Positions 45,396 through 56,208 of a stretch of 64,000 bases of DNA are shown here, piece after piece. Position 1 is the stretch's first letter. Each line of letters begins with the position of its first letter. Made by a program: the position numbers and the translations under genes. The stretch covers positions 2,455,520-2,519,519 of the forward strand of contig NZ_CP073748.1 in assembly GCF_024398035.1 (NCBI RefSeq), given 5' to 3'. Below the pieces are notes generated by a model that saw nothing but the letters and a program-made list of their open reading frames with translations, had not been told where the DNA came from and did no database searches. The DNA is from Kordiimonas sp. SCSIO 12603. GTDB taxonomy: Bacteria > Pseudomonadota > Alphaproteobacteria > Sphingomonadales > Kordiimonadaceae.

Positions 45396-47075
45396 CTATT
45401 CTAAATCCATATCTCGTTCGTAGGTAATCAACGTGGCTACGCCTGGGTTTTTCCCTATTTCAGTGCGGCAGAACCTTCTAATGGTAATTCTGCAAGTTTC
45501 TTCGATATCTCTATTTGCTTTTAAGCCTCTGGCATTCAGGCGCTCGATCGCTGTTTCAACAGCATCAATTATTGCGTCCTGAAAAACCGGATCATACCCC
45601 TTCGGAATCCCAAGCATAGCAACTGCAGGCTCCGCTAGCAGCACACCATCATCATCCAGTATAAGACTAACAGTAATAAACCCGCTCACAGCAGCCCTGC
45701 GACGCTCAACAATCGCGTTATCATCAACAGACGAGATATATTTCCCGTCCAGTGCCAAACGACCAACAGGCACTTCATCAACCAGATGAATACCGTCCAC
45801 CGTAATCTCAAAAATATCGCCATTCTTTGGCACACATGTATGCTTCACACCCATTTCACGAGCGAACTTTGCATGACGTATCAAATGCCGTGCTTCACCG
45901 TGCACAGGAATAGCCGTTTGCGGCTTTACCCATTCATACATTTGCTTAAGGTCAGCCTGCCCAGGATGACCTGATACATGAATAAAAGCATCTTTCTCTG
46001 TGATAACGTTGATCTTTTTTGATGATAAATTATTAAACAAGCTTCCCAAAACCAGTTCATTACCAGGAATAATTTTTGAAGAAAAGATAACCGTATCATC
46101 TGGGCTTAGATGAACATTCTTGTGCTCATCCCGGGCAATACGGGCAATTGCTGCCCTCGGTTCGCCTTGGCATCCGGTACAAGCAATCAAAATACGATCA
46201 CGTGGGATATCCGAGATATGCTCTTCGTCAACAAGCGGCGGAAAATCTTTAAAATAACCAGTTGCTCTACCTGCATTATAAACACGGTGCATAGAACGTC
46301 CCATAAGAGCTAAGCTACGGCCTGTAGCCTTAGCAACTGCACCAATTGTTTCTAACCGCGCAACATTAGAGGCAAAGGTGGTAATCACTACCCTGTTCTT
46401 CTGTCCTTTTGCCACTTCGATCAGGTTTTGTTGCACATCTGCTTCAGAACCTGAACTTTCTGGATTAAAGACATTTGTACTGTCCCCAACAAGTGCGAGA
46501 ACACCCTCTTCGCCTAGCTGAGTAAGTGTATCGGCTGGGCATGCCGGCCCAATAATTGGGTTAGCATCAAGTTTCCAATCACCTGTATGGAAAATCGTAC
46601 CACTTTCTGTACGTATAACAATGCCGTGCCCTTCCGCGATAGAATGCGCAAGAGGAACATACGTCACATCAAATGGCCCAATATCATAAGCCTGAGATGG
46701 CTCAACAATTATGAGCTCGACTTCATCAAGAAGGCCTGCTTCGTTCAACTTGTCTTTAACTAGCTCGGCGGTAAAAGCTGTAGCATAAACCGGACAACGG
46801 AACCGATCCCACAGATAAGGTACCGCCCCAATATGGTCTTCATGACCGTGGGTTAATACCAAGCCAGAGATATGCTTCTTCTCGTCCTCAATAAAGGCAG
46901 GATCAGGGAAAATAAGGTCAACACCAGGAGTATATTCTCCCCCAAACATCATACCGCAGTCTACCATCAACCATTTGCCTTTATGGCCATATAAGTTGAG
47001 GTTCATTCCAATTTCGCCTGAACCACCAAGCGGCAGAAAATAAAGGCTTTTATCTTTTGGTTTTAGGTAGGCCAT
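45396..47075 (-). CDS. rnj: Ribonuclease J
   Basis: A 559-residue ribonuclease with 5'-3' exonuclease and endonuclease activity in other bacteria. The metallo-beta-lactamase core has the zinc motif THGHEDHIG (His76, His78, Asp80, His81), followed by the beta-CASP domain with DSTN, and ISGHP-like motif HVSGHPGQADLKQM, and the C-terminal RNase J domain. RNase J is found in many alphaproteobacteria together with RNase E. It is 6 nt after coaX. Confidence 0.95.
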   Translation of the reverse strand: MAYLKPKDKSLYFLPLGGSGEIGMNLNLYGHKGKWLMVDCGMMFGGEYTPGVDLIFPDPAFIEDEKKHISGLVLTHGHEDHIGAVPYLWDRFRCPVYATAFTAELVKDKLNEAGLLDEVELIIVEPSQAYDIGPFDVTYVPLAHSIAEGHGIVIRTESGTIFHTGDWKLDANPIIGPACPADTLTQLGEEGVLALVGDSTNVFNPESSGSEADVQQNLIEVAKGQKNRVVITTFASNVARLETIGAVAKATGRSLALMGRSMHRVYNAGRATGYFKDFPPLVDEEHISDIPRDRILIACTGCQGEPRAAIARIARDEHKNVHLSPDDTVIFSSKIIPGNELVLGSLFNNLSSKKINVITEKDAFIHVSGHPGQADLKQMYEWVKPQTAIPVHGEARHLIRHAKFAREMGVKHTCVPKNGDIFEITVDGIHLVDEVPVGRLALDGKYISSVDDNAIVERRRAAVSGFITVSLILDDDGVLLAEPAVAMLGIPKGYDPVFQDAIIDAVETAIERLNARGLKANRDIEETCRITIRRFCRTEIGKNPGVATLITYERDMDLE

Positions 47076-47081
47076 ATATGC

Positions 47082-47858
47082 TTATTTATTGTTATTATCA
47101 AAAATTATACGAAGACCTTCGAGAGTCAGGTCACTACTAACTTCATCAATGGCATCGGTCCAGTCAGCGAAAACAGGTGCCAAGCCCCCTGTCGCAAGCA
47201 CTTTCATATCTTCTGAGTGCTCTTTCTTCAGGCGCTGCACAATGCCTTCAATCATCCCAATATAGCCCCAGAAAATACCATACTGCATAGCTTCCAGCGT
47301 GGTTTTACCCGTGCAGCGATCATCTTCTGGCGCGGTTACGGCAATCCGAGGAAGTTTTGCGGCGGCTTGATGAAGAGCAGAAAGAGAAAGATTGATACCA
47401 GGGCAAATCAGGCCGCCAAGGTAAGCGCCCGTTTCCCCGACCACATCAAAAGTTGTTGCCGTACCAAAATCTACCACAACAAGTGGCCCACCATACATAT
47501 CATTGGCTGCTACTGCATTCACGAGCCTGTCTGCGCCAACTTCCCCTGGGTTGGTAACATCAACCTCAACACCGATATCCACACCCGGATCACCCACCAC
47601 AAGAGGCGAGGTATTAAAATACTTCTCACAGAGCTGCTTTAGCGGCCTCACCACCTGCGGTACCACACTGGCAATGATCGCACCGTGCACGTCTTTAGGG
47701 GAACGATCATGAAGAGCCATCAAGTGGCTGATCCAAACCATATATTCCTCTACAGTTCGCTGATCCACCGTAGATAAACGCCAAAATTCCACTGTCTTCT
47801 CGCCTTCAAGCAAAGCAAAAACAGTGTTGGTATTTCCTACATCAATGGTTAGCAGCAT
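47082..47858 (-). CDS. coaX: Type III pantothenate kinase
   Basis: First step of CoA synthesis. The 258-residue protein has the ASKHA-fold phosphate motif LLTIDVGNTNTVFALLEG at the N-terminus, GADRLVNAVAA and the second phosphate motif VVDFGTATTFDVV. Type III kinases lack feedback control by CoA. The pair birA-coaX downstream of nuoN and before rnj is a conserved alphaproteobacterial arrangement. Confidence 0.96.
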   Translation of the reverse strand: MLLTIDVGNTNTVFALLEGEKTVEFWRLSTVDQRTVEEYMVWISHLMALHDRSPKDVHGAIIASVVPQVVRPLKQLCEKYFNTSPLVVGDPGVDIGVEVDVTNPGEVGADRLVNAVAANDMYGGPLVVVDFGTATTFDVVGETGAYLGGLICPGINLSLSALHQAAAKLPRIAVTAPEDDRCTGKTTLEAMQYGIFWGYIGMIEGIVQRLKKEHSEDMKVLATGGLAPVFADWTDAIDEVSSDLTLEGLRIIFDNNNK

Positions 47859-47869
47859 AACTCTACCCT

Positions 47870-48655
47870 CTAATTACCAGATAAACTTGGGAAGATATCA
47901 GCCGCATATATAGTCTGTTCTTCACCAGTTGGAACTGAAATTTTTAAACCACCATGGCTATCAAGGCCCAAAAGTGTGCCCTCAAATGTATCTCTAGTGG
48001 TTCTAATCTCTCTCTTTTCGCCTAAACCCCAAGCATTTTCAGTCCATTCTCGCCCAATAGGTTCAAACTGGCCTACTATCCAGCTATCTAATCGTTTTTT
48101 CATATTATGAGCGAGGAGCTGAAGCGCATCTCTTACTTCAACAGTTTTCTTCGTCTCTTCAAAAAACGAGGTAGCTTTAAAAGCAGCGTCCGTCGGGCTA
48201 TGTAACAAATTCATACCGATGCCGATAATCACATGATCGAGATAGCCATTACTTCCGGCAGAACTTTCAATCAAAATACCGCTGGCCTTTTTGTGATTAA
48301 TCAGGATGTCATTTGGCCATTTACACTGCACTTGCTCGTTTTCAAGCCCCAGGCCAACGAATGTCTCTCGTACAGCAAGAGCAGTGATAAACGGCAATGC
48401 ACCAGCATCTACAGGCTTGATATGTGGTGCGAACAGTAAGGAAGTGTATAGATTACCGGGCTTTGATGTCCAAACCCTACCTTGACGCCCTCTGCCAGCA
48501 TCTTGCGTACCAGCAACAAGCCATACCGGGCCTTTATCACCAGTAGTTGCTAGCTCCGTCGCCTTAATATTCGTGCTATCTAAGCTATTAAAAAAGCGAG
48601 CCCCGACACCATGCGGCATCGAGGCTCCCCAATTTTCAAAAGATGGTATGTTCAC
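47870..48655 (-). CDS. birA: Biotin-[acetyl-CoA-carboxylase] ligase
   Basis: Attaches biotin to the biotin carboxyl carrier protein. The 261-residue protein has LDSTNIKA, the biotinyl-AMP loop GRGRQGRVWTSKPGNLY and KWPNDILI. It has no N-terminal helix-turn-helix, so it is a ligase only and not a repressor. The frame starts with GTG 48653-48655 that overlaps the nuoN stop (TAGTG). An ATG at 48617-48619 with GGGGAG about seven nt upstream is a good alternative start and would shorten it by 12 residues. Confidence 0.93.
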   Translation of the reverse strand: MNIPSFENWGASMPHGVGARFFNSLDSTNIKATELATTGDKGPVWLVAGTQDAGRGRQGRVWTSKPGNLYTSLLFAPHIKPVDAGALPFITALAVRETFVGLGLENEQVQCKWPNDILINHKKASGILIESSAGSNGYLDHVIIGIGMNLLHSPTDAAFKATSFFEETKKTVEVRDALQLLAHNMKKRLDSWIVGQFEPIGREWTENAWGLGEKREIRTTRDTFEGTLLGLDSHGGLKISVPTGEEQTIYAADIFPSLSGN

Positions 48656-50106
48656 TAGAACAACAGCGCCTTAGACGCCCAACCAGCCGCTGTAATTAGC
48701 GGTGCAACAAGCAGAATATAACTCACTGGTGAGTTAATCAGCGCAGACACACCAATCACAAACGATACAGAGCGGCCATGGTTGCCATCAAAGCTCGCAG
48801 CTGGTTCATCAAAGAACATGATCTTAACAACGCGCAGGTAATAGAATGCACTTACCACACTAGCGAGGAGACCAATCAGAGCCACTGGCCACAGGCCTGC
48901 TTCTACAGCTGCAAGGAACACATACCACTTACCCCAGAAACCAGCGAGGAGCGGGATACCTGCAAGTGAGAACATAAAGATCGCGAGTGCCACTGCCATC
49001 GGCAGGTTGTTACGAGACAGGCCGGCAAGGTCAGAGATATTCTCAACCATACCTTCGCTGCGGCGCATAGTAAGTACTGATGCGAAAGTACCTAGCGTCA
49101 TGGTTAGATAGATCGCGATATAGATCAGCACGCTTTCAACACCAGCTTGTGTACCTGCCGCCAAACCAACAAGGGCATAACCAATATGGCCGATAGAAGA
49201 ATAGGCAAGCAGACGCTTAATGTTTGTTTGAACAAGCGCAATGAAAGCACCAACAAGCATAGAAGCGATTGAGATAAAGATCACAATCTGTTGCCACTCA
49301 TGCATAAGACCAGGGAATGCACCAACCATCACACGGATGAAGAGCGCGAGTGCTGCTACCTTAGGCGCTGCAGCAAAGAATGCCGTTACAGGGGTTGGAG
49401 AACCTTCATAAACATCCGGCGTCCACATATGGAATGGAACTGCAGATACTTTGAATGCAAGGCCAGCCAGCATAAACACAAGGCCAATAACCGCACCAAT
49501 ATTAGATGCACCTTCTGTTTTCAGAACCTGAGCAAGAGCATCAAAGTCTACTGTACCAGTAAAGCCGTAAATCAGCGAAATACCATAAAGCAGCATACCA
49601 GAACTTAGTGCACCAAGAAGGAAGTATTTCAGGCCCGCTTCTGTAGAGCGTGTACGGTCACGGTTCATTGCCGCCAGTACATAGAGAGATAGAGACTGAA
49701 GCTCTAGGCCTACGTAAAGAGACATAAGACTGTTCGCCGAAATCATCAGCAACATACCGAGAGACGCAAGCATCACCAGAATTGGGAATTCAAAACGAGC
49801 GATTTTATGGTCTTTTAGGTATGTGGTTGAGATCAGAAGCACAACCGCGCCGCCAGCATACACCAGCGTTTTCATAAACACTGCAAATGCATCAGAGATA
49901 AACATGCCGCCAAAAGCAACCTGACGTTCACCACCGACATTCACCAGCATCACAATCGCACATACAATAAAGCCCACGATTGTTAGATTAGAAATCTGGT
50001 TATAGCTCTTGTCACCCTGAAATACACCCAGCATCAAAAGAGCCATCGCCCAAACTGCCATGATAATTTCTGGCAAAGCAACGAATAGATTTAATTCACC
50101 GTTCAT
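48655..50106 (-). CDS. nuoN: NADH dehydrogenase subunit N
   Basis: Antiporter-like proton-pumping subunit of complex I, at the proximal end of the membrane arm. The 483-residue protein has about 14 transmembrane helices, with a conserved glutamate in LYVGLELQSLSLYVL and lysines in the HMWTPDVYEGSPTPVTAFFA and IKRLLAYSSIGHIGY segments. It is the last nuo gene; its stop overlaps the birA frame by one nt. Confidence 0.97.
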   Translation of the reverse strand: MNGELNLFVALPEIIMAVWAMALLMLGVFQGDKSYNQISNLTIVGFIVCAIVMLVNVGGERQVAFGGMFISDAFAVFMKTLVYAGGAVVLLISTTYLKDHKIARFEFPILVMLASLGMLLMISANSLMSLYVGLELQSLSLYVLAAMNRDRTRSTEAGLKYFLLGALSSGMLLYGISLIYGFTGTVDFDALAQVLKTEGASNIGAVIGLVFMLAGLAFKVSAVPFHMWTPDVYEGSPTPVTAFFAAAPKVAALALFIRVMVGAFPGLMHEWQQIVIFISIASMLVGAFIALVQTNIKRLLAYSSIGHIGYALVGLAAGTQAGVESVLIYIAIYLTMTLGTFASVLTMRRSEGMVENISDLAGLSRNNLPMAVALAIFMFSLAGIPLLAGFWGKWYVFLAAVEAGLWPVALIGLLASVVSAFYYLRVVKIMFFDEPAASFDGNHGRSVSFVIGVSALINSPVSYILLVAPLITAAGWASKALLF

Positions 50107-50120
50107 CGGTCAAAGGCTCC

Positions 50121-51650
50121 TTAGCGTGCAGCAGACTGCGGCGCAGGTGCCGCAGCATGCTCAGTGTTTGCTGAGAAATGAGTTTCAATCAAGCTGTTAA
50201 CAGATGTGTGGATTGGCTCAAGGAAGCTGTTCGGATACACACCCATCCAAATAACGATAGCAATTAGCGGTGCTATGATGATCTTTTCACGTAGATTTAG
50301 ATCAGGCATTGCTTTCACATCGTCTTTATCAAGCTCACCGAAGATAACACGGCGAACGAGGTAAAGCATATAAGCAGCCCCCAGGATCACACCTGTTGTT
50401 GCACCGAAGGCCACCCAAGTGTTCACAGTATAAGCACCGTTAAGAACAAGGAATTCACCCACAAAACCGCTTGTACCAGGAAGGCCAACAGAAGCCATCG
50501 TGAAGATCACGAATGTAGCAGCATACATCTTCATATTAATTGCAAGGCCACCGTAACGAGCGATTTCACGTGTATGAAGGCGATCATAAATCACACCAAC
50601 ACACAGGAAGAGCGCACCAGATACAATACCGTGGCTAAGCATAGTGAAGATGGCACCTTCAATACCGTTTGGATTCAGAAGGAAAATACCAATTGTCACA
50701 AAACCCATGTGAGCAACAGAAGAATAAGCAATCAGCTTTTTAATATCTTCCTGAACAAGTGCGACAAGTGATGTGTAAACAATCGCTACAATCGATAGTG
50801 CAAACACAAGCCAAGCAAAATGCTCTGTCGCTTCAGGGAACATTGGAAGACTGAAACGCAAGAAGCCGTAACCACCCATTTTCAGAAGAACACCCGCAAG
50901 GATTACAGAACCACCAGTTGGTGCCTGTACGTGTGCATCAGGAAGCCAAGTGTGAACCGGCCACATCGGCATTTTCACCGCGAATGAAGCGAAGAACGCA
51001 AGCCACAGCCAGTTTTGAACATCCGTATCAAAACCATGTGTCATCAGCGCTGGGATTTCAGTCGTACCTGTTTCAATGAACATATAGAGCACAGCAACAA
51101 GCATCACCACAGAGCCTAGAAGTGTATATAAGAAGAACTTAAAGCTTGCATATACACGGTTCGCGCCGCCCCAAACACCGATAAGAAGGTACATTGGGAT
51201 CAGACCGCCCTCGAAGAACACATAGAAAAGGAAAATATCCAGTGCAGAGAATACACCGATCATCAGTGTCTCTAACACCAAGAAGGCAATCATATATTCC
51301 GCTACGCGGTTCTGAACGCTATCCCAGCTTGCAAGAACAACGATTGGCATAAGGAAGGCTGAAAGTACGACGAACAGCATGGAAATACCGTCCACACCCA
51401 CGTAATACTTAATGTCTTCGCCAACCCAGTTATATTTTTCAACAAACTGGAAATCTGCTGTTGTGCTATCGAAGCCAGCCCAAAGTAGAATACTGAGCAG
51501 GAACGTTGCAACCGTCGTCCACAGAGCAACCTGACGGATGTTCCGCTTCTCAATTTCTTTATCCTGATGCTTAATCATCATGATAATCGCCGCACCAATA
51601 AGCGGGATAATCATCATGAAGCTGAGCAGGTGATTTTCAATAAATAACAT
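50121..51650 (-). CDS. nuoM: NADH dehydrogenase subunit M
   Basis: Second antiporter-like subunit of the complex I membrane arm. The 509-residue protein has about 14 transmembrane helices, the conserved glutamate near FYVFFEGGLIPMYLLIGVWGG, the broken-helix motif VHTWLPDAHVQAPTGGSVIL and the IKKLIAYSSVAHMGF segment. It lies 18 nt after nuoL and 14 nt before nuoN. Confidence 0.97.
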   Translation of the reverse strand: MLFIENHLLSFMMIIPLIGAAIIMMIKHQDKEIEKRNIRQVALWTTVATFLLSILLWAGFDSTTADFQFVEKYNWVGEDIKYYVGVDGISMLFVVLSAFLMPIVVLASWDSVQNRVAEYMIAFLVLETLMIGVFSALDIFLFYVFFEGGLIPMYLLIGVWGGANRVYASFKFFLYTLLGSVVMLVAVLYMFIETGTTEIPALMTHGFDTDVQNWLWLAFFASFAVKMPMWPVHTWLPDAHVQAPTGGSVILAGVLLKMGGYGFLRFSLPMFPEATEHFAWLVFALSIVAIVYTSLVALVQEDIKKLIAYSSVAHMGFVTIGIFLLNPNGIEGAIFTMLSHGIVSGALFLCVGVIYDRLHTREIARYGGLAINMKMYAATFVIFTMASVGLPGTSGFVGEFLVLNGAYTVNTWVAFGATTGVILGAAYMLYLVRRVIFGELDKDDVKAMPDLNLREKIIIAPLIAIVIWMGVYPNSFLEPIHTSVNSLIETHFSANTEHAAAPAPQSAAR

Positions 51651-51668
51651 TTGTCTATTCCCCTGCCC

Positions 51669-53648
51669 TTAATGCCCGGCGCCGCTGCTTATGCCGCTGG
51701 CCATAAACCAGGTCACGATAGCAGCAAGGCCAACAATCATGGCAAATGCATAGTGATAAACATATCCGGTTTGAAGCTTGCGTACCTTAGCAGCAACCAT
51801 TGCAACCGCAGCAGACACACCGTTCGGACCAAAACCATCAATGGTTTGCTCATCACCGCGTTTCCAGAAGATGCGGCCAAGAGCAAAACTAGGCTTCACG
51901 AACAGGAAGTCATACAGCTCATCGAAGTACCACTTATTAAGTAGGAAATCGTAAAGCAGGTTGAATGTTTTTGCAGTGCGCTGCGGCAGATCAGTTTTAC
52001 GTGCGTAGAACCATGCAGCAAGCAGAAGCCCAACAATCATAGCGATCATCGGCGCAAGCTTTACAGCGCCTGGAACGTGGTGAGCTGCTTCCATAATAGG
52101 AAGGCTTTCACCGTGAGACATTACTTTCACAGAAAGATCAACCGCACCATTCCAGAAACCAGCTACGTCATGACCAATAAACGCTTCTTTAAACGTCATA
52201 CCCGCGAATACTGCACCAAAGGCAAGTACTGCAAGTGGGAAGCGCATCTGGAACATCGGGCCTTCATGAGCATGATCATATGTATGAGCATCCGCGCGGC
52301 TTTCACCAAGGAATGTCATGAACCATAGGCGCCAGCTATAGAAGCTTGTCATAAGTGCTGCAACCACAGTCATGAAGAAGGCAAACTCACCAACACCAGA
52401 ATGTGCTGCGAACGCTGCTTCAATAATCAGGTCTTTTGAATAGTAACCGGATAGAAGCGGTACACCCGTAATAGCCAAATTACCGATGAACATAACTGTT
52501 GCAGTGAATGGGATCTTCTTAAGAAGGCCCCCCATATTGCGCATATCTTGCTCATGGTGCATTGCGTGGATCACCGAACCCGCGCCTAGGAATAGAAGTG
52601 CCTTGAAAAAAGCGTGTGTGAAGAGGTGGAATACACCGCCGCCAAACGCCCCAACACCAAGTGCCACAAACATGTAACCAAGCTGCGAACAAGTTGAATA
52701 AGCGATCACACGTTTAATATCATTCTGAACAAGGCCAACAGTCGCTGCGAAGAAGGCCGTTAGAGCACCAACAACCGTTACAACAGCCATCGCGTCTGGC
52801 GCTTCTACAAACACTGGGCTAAAGCGAGCAACAAGGAACACGCCCGCTGTTACCATTGTAGCAGCGTGAATAAGCGCTGATACAGGTGTCGGGCCTTCCA
52901 TCGCATCAGGTAGCCATGTGTGCAAACCAAGCTGAGCTGATTTACCCATTGCACCAACAAATAGAAGCAAACAAACAACTGTAAGCGCATGATAGTCATG
53001 GCCTAGGAAGCTCATTGTAGCGTCTTTATATTGGCCAACATTCGCGAAGATCACATCGAATTCTACTGATCCGAAAAGAAGGAATGTTGCGTAGATACCA
53101 AGTGCAAAACCAAAGTCACCAACACGGTTTACAACAAACGCTTTGATAGCAGCTGCATTTGCTGTTGGTTTCTTAAACCAGAAACCAATAAGCAGATAAG
53201 AAGCTACGCCAACACCTTCCCAACCGAAGAACATTTGAACCAGGTTGTCAGATGTAACAAGCATCAACATCATGAATGTGAAGAGCGACAGATACGCAAA
53301 GAAGCGTGGTTTGTGCGGATCTTCTTCCATGTAGCTCGTTGAATATAGGTGAACCAGTGCAGAAACTGAGTTCACAACAACAAGCATCACAGCAGTGAGT
53401 GCATCAACACTTACTGACCAATCAAAGGAAAGTGTACCTGATGTAACCCAGTTAAATAGCGTTACAGGATATTTGTTGCCGTCAAGGGCAACATCCAGGA
53501 ACACCATCCAAGAAAGTGCTGCAGAGATAAAGAGCAAACCAGTTGTAACAATCTGGCTGGCTTTATCGCCGATTTTTGAGCCGAAGATACCAGCAATCAA
53601 GAAGCCGATAAGCGGCAAGAAAACAAGAGTTTTAATGGCAAATTCCAT
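51669..53648 (-). CDS. nuoL: NADH dehydrogenase subunit L
   Basis: Distal antiporter-like subunit of complex I. The 659-residue protein has about 16 transmembrane helices; it includes [19 protein letters not shown] with the conserved glutamate, [20 protein letters not shown], and [17 protein letters not shown]. The C-terminal part holds the long lateral helix that runs along NuoM and NuoN. It follows nuoK after 6 nt. Confidence 0.97.
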   Translation of the reverse strand: MEFAIKTLVFLPLIGFLIAGIFGSKIGDKASQIVTTGLLFISAALSWMVFLDVALDGNKYPVTLFNWVTSGTLSFDWSVSVDALTAVMLVVVNSVSALVHLYSTSYMEEDPHKPRFFAYLSLFTFMMLMLVTSDNLVQMFFGWEGVGVASYLLIGFWFKKPTANAAAIKAFVVNRVGDFGFALGIYATFLLFGSVEFDVIFANVGQYKDATMSFLGHDYHALTVVCLLLFVGAMGKSAQLGLHTWLPDAMEGPTPVSALIHAATMVTAGVFLVARFSPVFVEAPDAMAVVTVVGALTAFFAATVGLVQNDIKRVIAYSTCSQLGYMFVALGVGAFGGGVFHLFTHAFFKALLFLGAGSVIHAMHHEQDMRNMGGLLKKIPFTATVMFIGNLAITGVPLLSGYYSKDLIIEAAFAAHSGVGEFAFFMTVVAALMTSFYSWRLWFMTFLGESRADAHTYDHAHEGPMFQMRFPLAVLAFGAVFAGMTFKEAFIGHDVAGFWNGAVDLSVKVMSHGESLPIMEAAHHVPGAVKLAPMIAMIVGLLLAAWFYARKTDLPQRTAKTFNLLYDFLLNKWYFDELYDFLFVKPSFALGRIFWKRGDEQTIDGFGPNGVSAAVAMVAAKVRKLQTGYVYHYAFAMIVGLAAIVTWFMASGISSGAGH

Positions 53649-53654
53649 TGTCCC

Positions 53655-53963
53655 TTACCCCTTCATCTGGTTGATATCTTCAACCGCAATCGAACCGCGG
53701 TTACGGAAGTAAACTACAAGGATCGCAAGACCAATTGCAGCTTCAGCAGCAGCAACTGTCAAAACGAACATGGCGAATACCTGACCAACCAAATCATTCA
53801 GATATGTAGAGAAGGCTACCAGGTTGATGTTAACTGCAAGAAGCATAAGCTCTACAGACATCAAAATAATGATGACGTTCTTTCTGTTTAGAAAGATACC
53901 GAAAACCCCGAATACAAACAGGATTGCGGCGACCGTCAGATAATGTCCTAACCCAATTGTCAT
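53655..53963 (-). CDS. nuoK: NADH dehydrogenase subunit K
   Basis: A 102-residue subunit with three transmembrane helices at the junction of the complex I membrane arm. The family segment [17 protein letters not shown] has the conserved glutamate in the second helix, and [13 protein letters not shown] has the one in the third helix. Gaps of 12 nt to nuoJ and 6 nt to nuoL. Confidence 0.97.
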   Translation of the reverse strand: MTIGLGHYLTVAAILFVFGVFGIFLNRKNVIIILMSVELMLLAVNINLVAFSTYLNDLVGQVFAMFVLTVAAAEAAIGLAILVVYFRNRGSIAVEDINQMKG

Positions 53964-53975
53964 GGACTTCTGGCC

Positions 53976-54620
53976 CTACCCTTTCTTCGTTGGCATAGGA
54001 ACACCTTTACCAACTTCTACATCAACAAGTTCAAATGCATCTTCAGGACGACGAGCAACCTGCTCAGCAATATTCTGACGCTTCACGCCAGGACGTGTGC
54101 GGTGTGTAAGAACAATCGCACCAATCATTGCCACAAGCAGGATCAAACCAGCTGTCTGGAAGATGAAGATATAATCTGTGTAAATAATCTGACCGAGCGC
54201 TTTAGTGTTTTCCACTTCTGTAGCCGCAGGCGCCTGCGCCGCGATATTTGAAGCCACATCCGGGCCAAAGTGCCAAGCGGAACCGAGAACCACTAGTTCA
54301 ATCGCTAGAATAGCACCAATAAGCGCGCCAATCGGCAGATACTGCAAGAAGCCCTGACGCAGTTCAACAAAGTTGATATCAAGCATCATCACCACGAAGA
54401 GGAAGAGCACCGCTACAGCCCCTACGTATACGATCACAAGCAGCATCGCGAGGAATTCAGCACCCATCAGAACGAACAGTCCTGCGGAGCTGAAGAAAGC
54501 CAGAATAAGCCAAAGAACACTGTGTACCGGGTTTTTCGCAGAAATCACGAGCGCACCAGCTGCCACAGTAACAAAGGCAAATAAGTAAAAGGCTAATTCA
54601 GTTAAGCTAAGGCTAAGCAT
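53976..54620 (-). CDS. nuoJ: NADH dehydrogenase subunit J
   Basis: A 214-residue membrane subunit with five transmembrane helices. The third helix has the pi-bulge region MLLVIVYVGAVAVLFLFVVMM that is central to coupling. A hydrophilic C-terminal tail of about 40 residues, ending in VGKGVPMPTKKG, extends beyond the last helix. It lies between nuoI and nuoK. Confidence 0.96.
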   Translation of the reverse strand: MLSLSLTELAFYLFAFVTVAAGALVISAKNPVHSVLWLILAFFSSAGLFVLMGAEFLAMLLVIVYVGAVAVLFLFVVMMLDINFVELRQGFLQYLPIGALIGAILAIELVVLGSAWHFGPDVASNIAAQAPAATEVENTKALGQIIYTDYIFIFQTAGLILLVAMIGAIVLTHRTRPGVKRQNIAEQVARRPEDAFELVDVEVGKGVPMPTKKG

Positions 54621-54635
54621 TAATCTATTCCTTCC

Positions 54636-55124
54636 TTAGCGGTACGGCGCATCAGCTGCGATGTTCTGAGCGATCTCACGCTCCCAACGCTCACCGTTAG
54701 CCAGTAGTTTTTCTTTGCTGTACAGCAGTTCAGCACGTGTTTCCGTCGCGAACTCAAAGTTCGGACCTTCAACAATCGCATCAACTGGGCACGCTTCCTG
54801 ACAAAAACCACAGTAAATACACTTGGTCATGTCAATGTCGTAGCGTGTTGTACGGCGAGAACCATCTTCACGAGGCTCAGCTTCAATCGTAATCGCCTGA
54901 GCCGGGCAAATTGCTTCACACAGTTTACAAGCGATACAGCGTTCTTCACCGTTTGGGTAACGGCGAAGAGCATGTTCACCACGGAAACGTGGGCTTAGCG
55001 GGCCTTTCTCGTATGGATAGTTGATCGTAGCTTTAGGCTTGAACATATACTTGATCGAAAGCCAGAAAGCCGCGAAGAACTCTTTCAAGATCAGGCTTTT
55101 AACTGTTTGTGCAATAGCAGACAT
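54636..55124 (-). CDS. nuoI: NADH dehydrogenase subunit I
   Basis: Carries the two [4Fe-4S] clusters N6a and N6b of complex I that pass electrons towards NuoB. The 162-residue protein has both ferredoxin motifs, [16 protein letters not shown] and [16 protein letters not shown], and an amphipathic N-terminus. It is 13 nt after nuoH. Confidence 0.97.
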   Translation of the reverse strand: MSAIAQTVKSLILKEFFAAFWLSIKYMFKPKATINYPYEKGPLSPRFRGEHALRRYPNGEERCIACKLCEAICPAQAITIEAEPREDGSRRTTRYDIDMTKCIYCGFCQEACPVDAIVEGPNFEFATETRAELLYSKEKLLANGERWEREIAQNIAADAPYR

Positions 55125-55137
55125 CTAATCAGCCCTC

Positions 55138-56202
55138 CTATTGACCAGGCAGCAGGTCAAACGCGACCATGAAGCCGGCGTAGAACACTACGAGGAATAA
55201 TGATAATGGCAGGAATACTTTCCAACCAAGGCGCATCAACTGGTCATAGCGGTAACGCGGTACAAACGCCTTCACCATTGCAAAAGTCCAGAAGAAGAAA
55301 CAAATCTTGATAAACAGCCAGAAGAATCCTGGGATAAAATCAAGTGCAGGGATTGGCGCATACCAACCACCGAAGAACAGGATTGCCATCACAGCAGACA
55401 TCAACAGGATGTTTGCATATTCACCAAGGAAGAAGAGCGCAAACGCCATAGAGCTGTATTCAACCTGATAACCAGCCACGAGCTCAGCTTCCGCTTCAGG
55501 AAGATCGAATGGAGGGCGGTTAGTCTCAGCGAGAGCAGAGATATAGAAAATCAGGAATACAGGTGCGAATGGAATGAAATACCAGTGGTGAATACCGCCA
55601 GCCTGCGCAAGCACTACATCGTTAAGGTTCAAGGAACCTACGGCGAGAAGAACACATACAAGCACGAAACCAATAGATACTTCGTACGATACCATCTGCG
55701 CGGCGGAACGAAGTGAACCAAGGAACGCATAACGGCTGTTTGATGCCCAACCTGACATGATAATACCGTATACCCCAAGGCTTGAAACCGCCAGAATGTA
55801 TAAGATACCAACGTTCAGATCAGCGAGTGCCATACCGTCACCAAACGGGATAACCGCCCAAGAGATAAGCGCAAGCACGAACGTAATCATCGGGGCCATT
55901 AAGAAGATCGCTTTGTTTGCGCCTGTCGGAATAACTGTTTCCTTCAGGAACAACTTAAAGCCATCCGCAAATGACTGGAGAAGACCAAACGGGCCAACCA
56001 CGTTCGGACCACGGCGCAGCTGCACAGAAGCCCAAATCTTACGGTCGAAATAAACTGCGAAAGCAACTGCGATAAGCAGCGGGAACACAATCGCGAGAAT
56101 AATTGCAACAATCGTCACGAAATAGAACAAACCAGTTTGCTCCACTCCGAGTAACATCCCTAACCAAGTAGTAGGGAACCATTCAAAAAATGCTTCAACC
56201 AT
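55138..56202 (-). CDS. nuoH: NADH dehydrogenase subunit H
   Basis: Membrane subunit that with NuoB and NuoD forms the quinone chamber. The 354-residue protein has about eight transmembrane helices, the [19 protein letters not shown] loop and the [20 protein letters not shown] loop, rich in the acidic residues of the coupling path. It is 6 nt after nuoG. Confidence 0.97.
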   Translation of the reverse strand: MVEAFFEWFPTTWLGMLLGVEQTGLFYFVTIVAIILAIVFPLLIAVAFAVYFDRKIWASVQLRRGPNVVGPFGLLQSFADGFKLFLKETVIPTGANKAIFLMAPMITFVLALISWAVIPFGDGMALADLNVGILYILAVSSLGVYGIIMSGWASNSRYAFLGSLRSAAQMVSYEVSIGFVLVCVLLAVGSLNLNDVVLAQAGGIHHWYFIPFAPVFLIFYISALAETNRPPFDLPEAEAELVAGYQVEYSSMAFALFFLGEYANILLMSAVMAILFFGGWYAPIPALDFIPGFFWLFIKICFFFWTFAMVKAFVPRYRYDQLMRLGWKVFLPLSLFLVVFYAGFMVAFDLLPGQ

Positions 56203-56208
56203 TGGTCC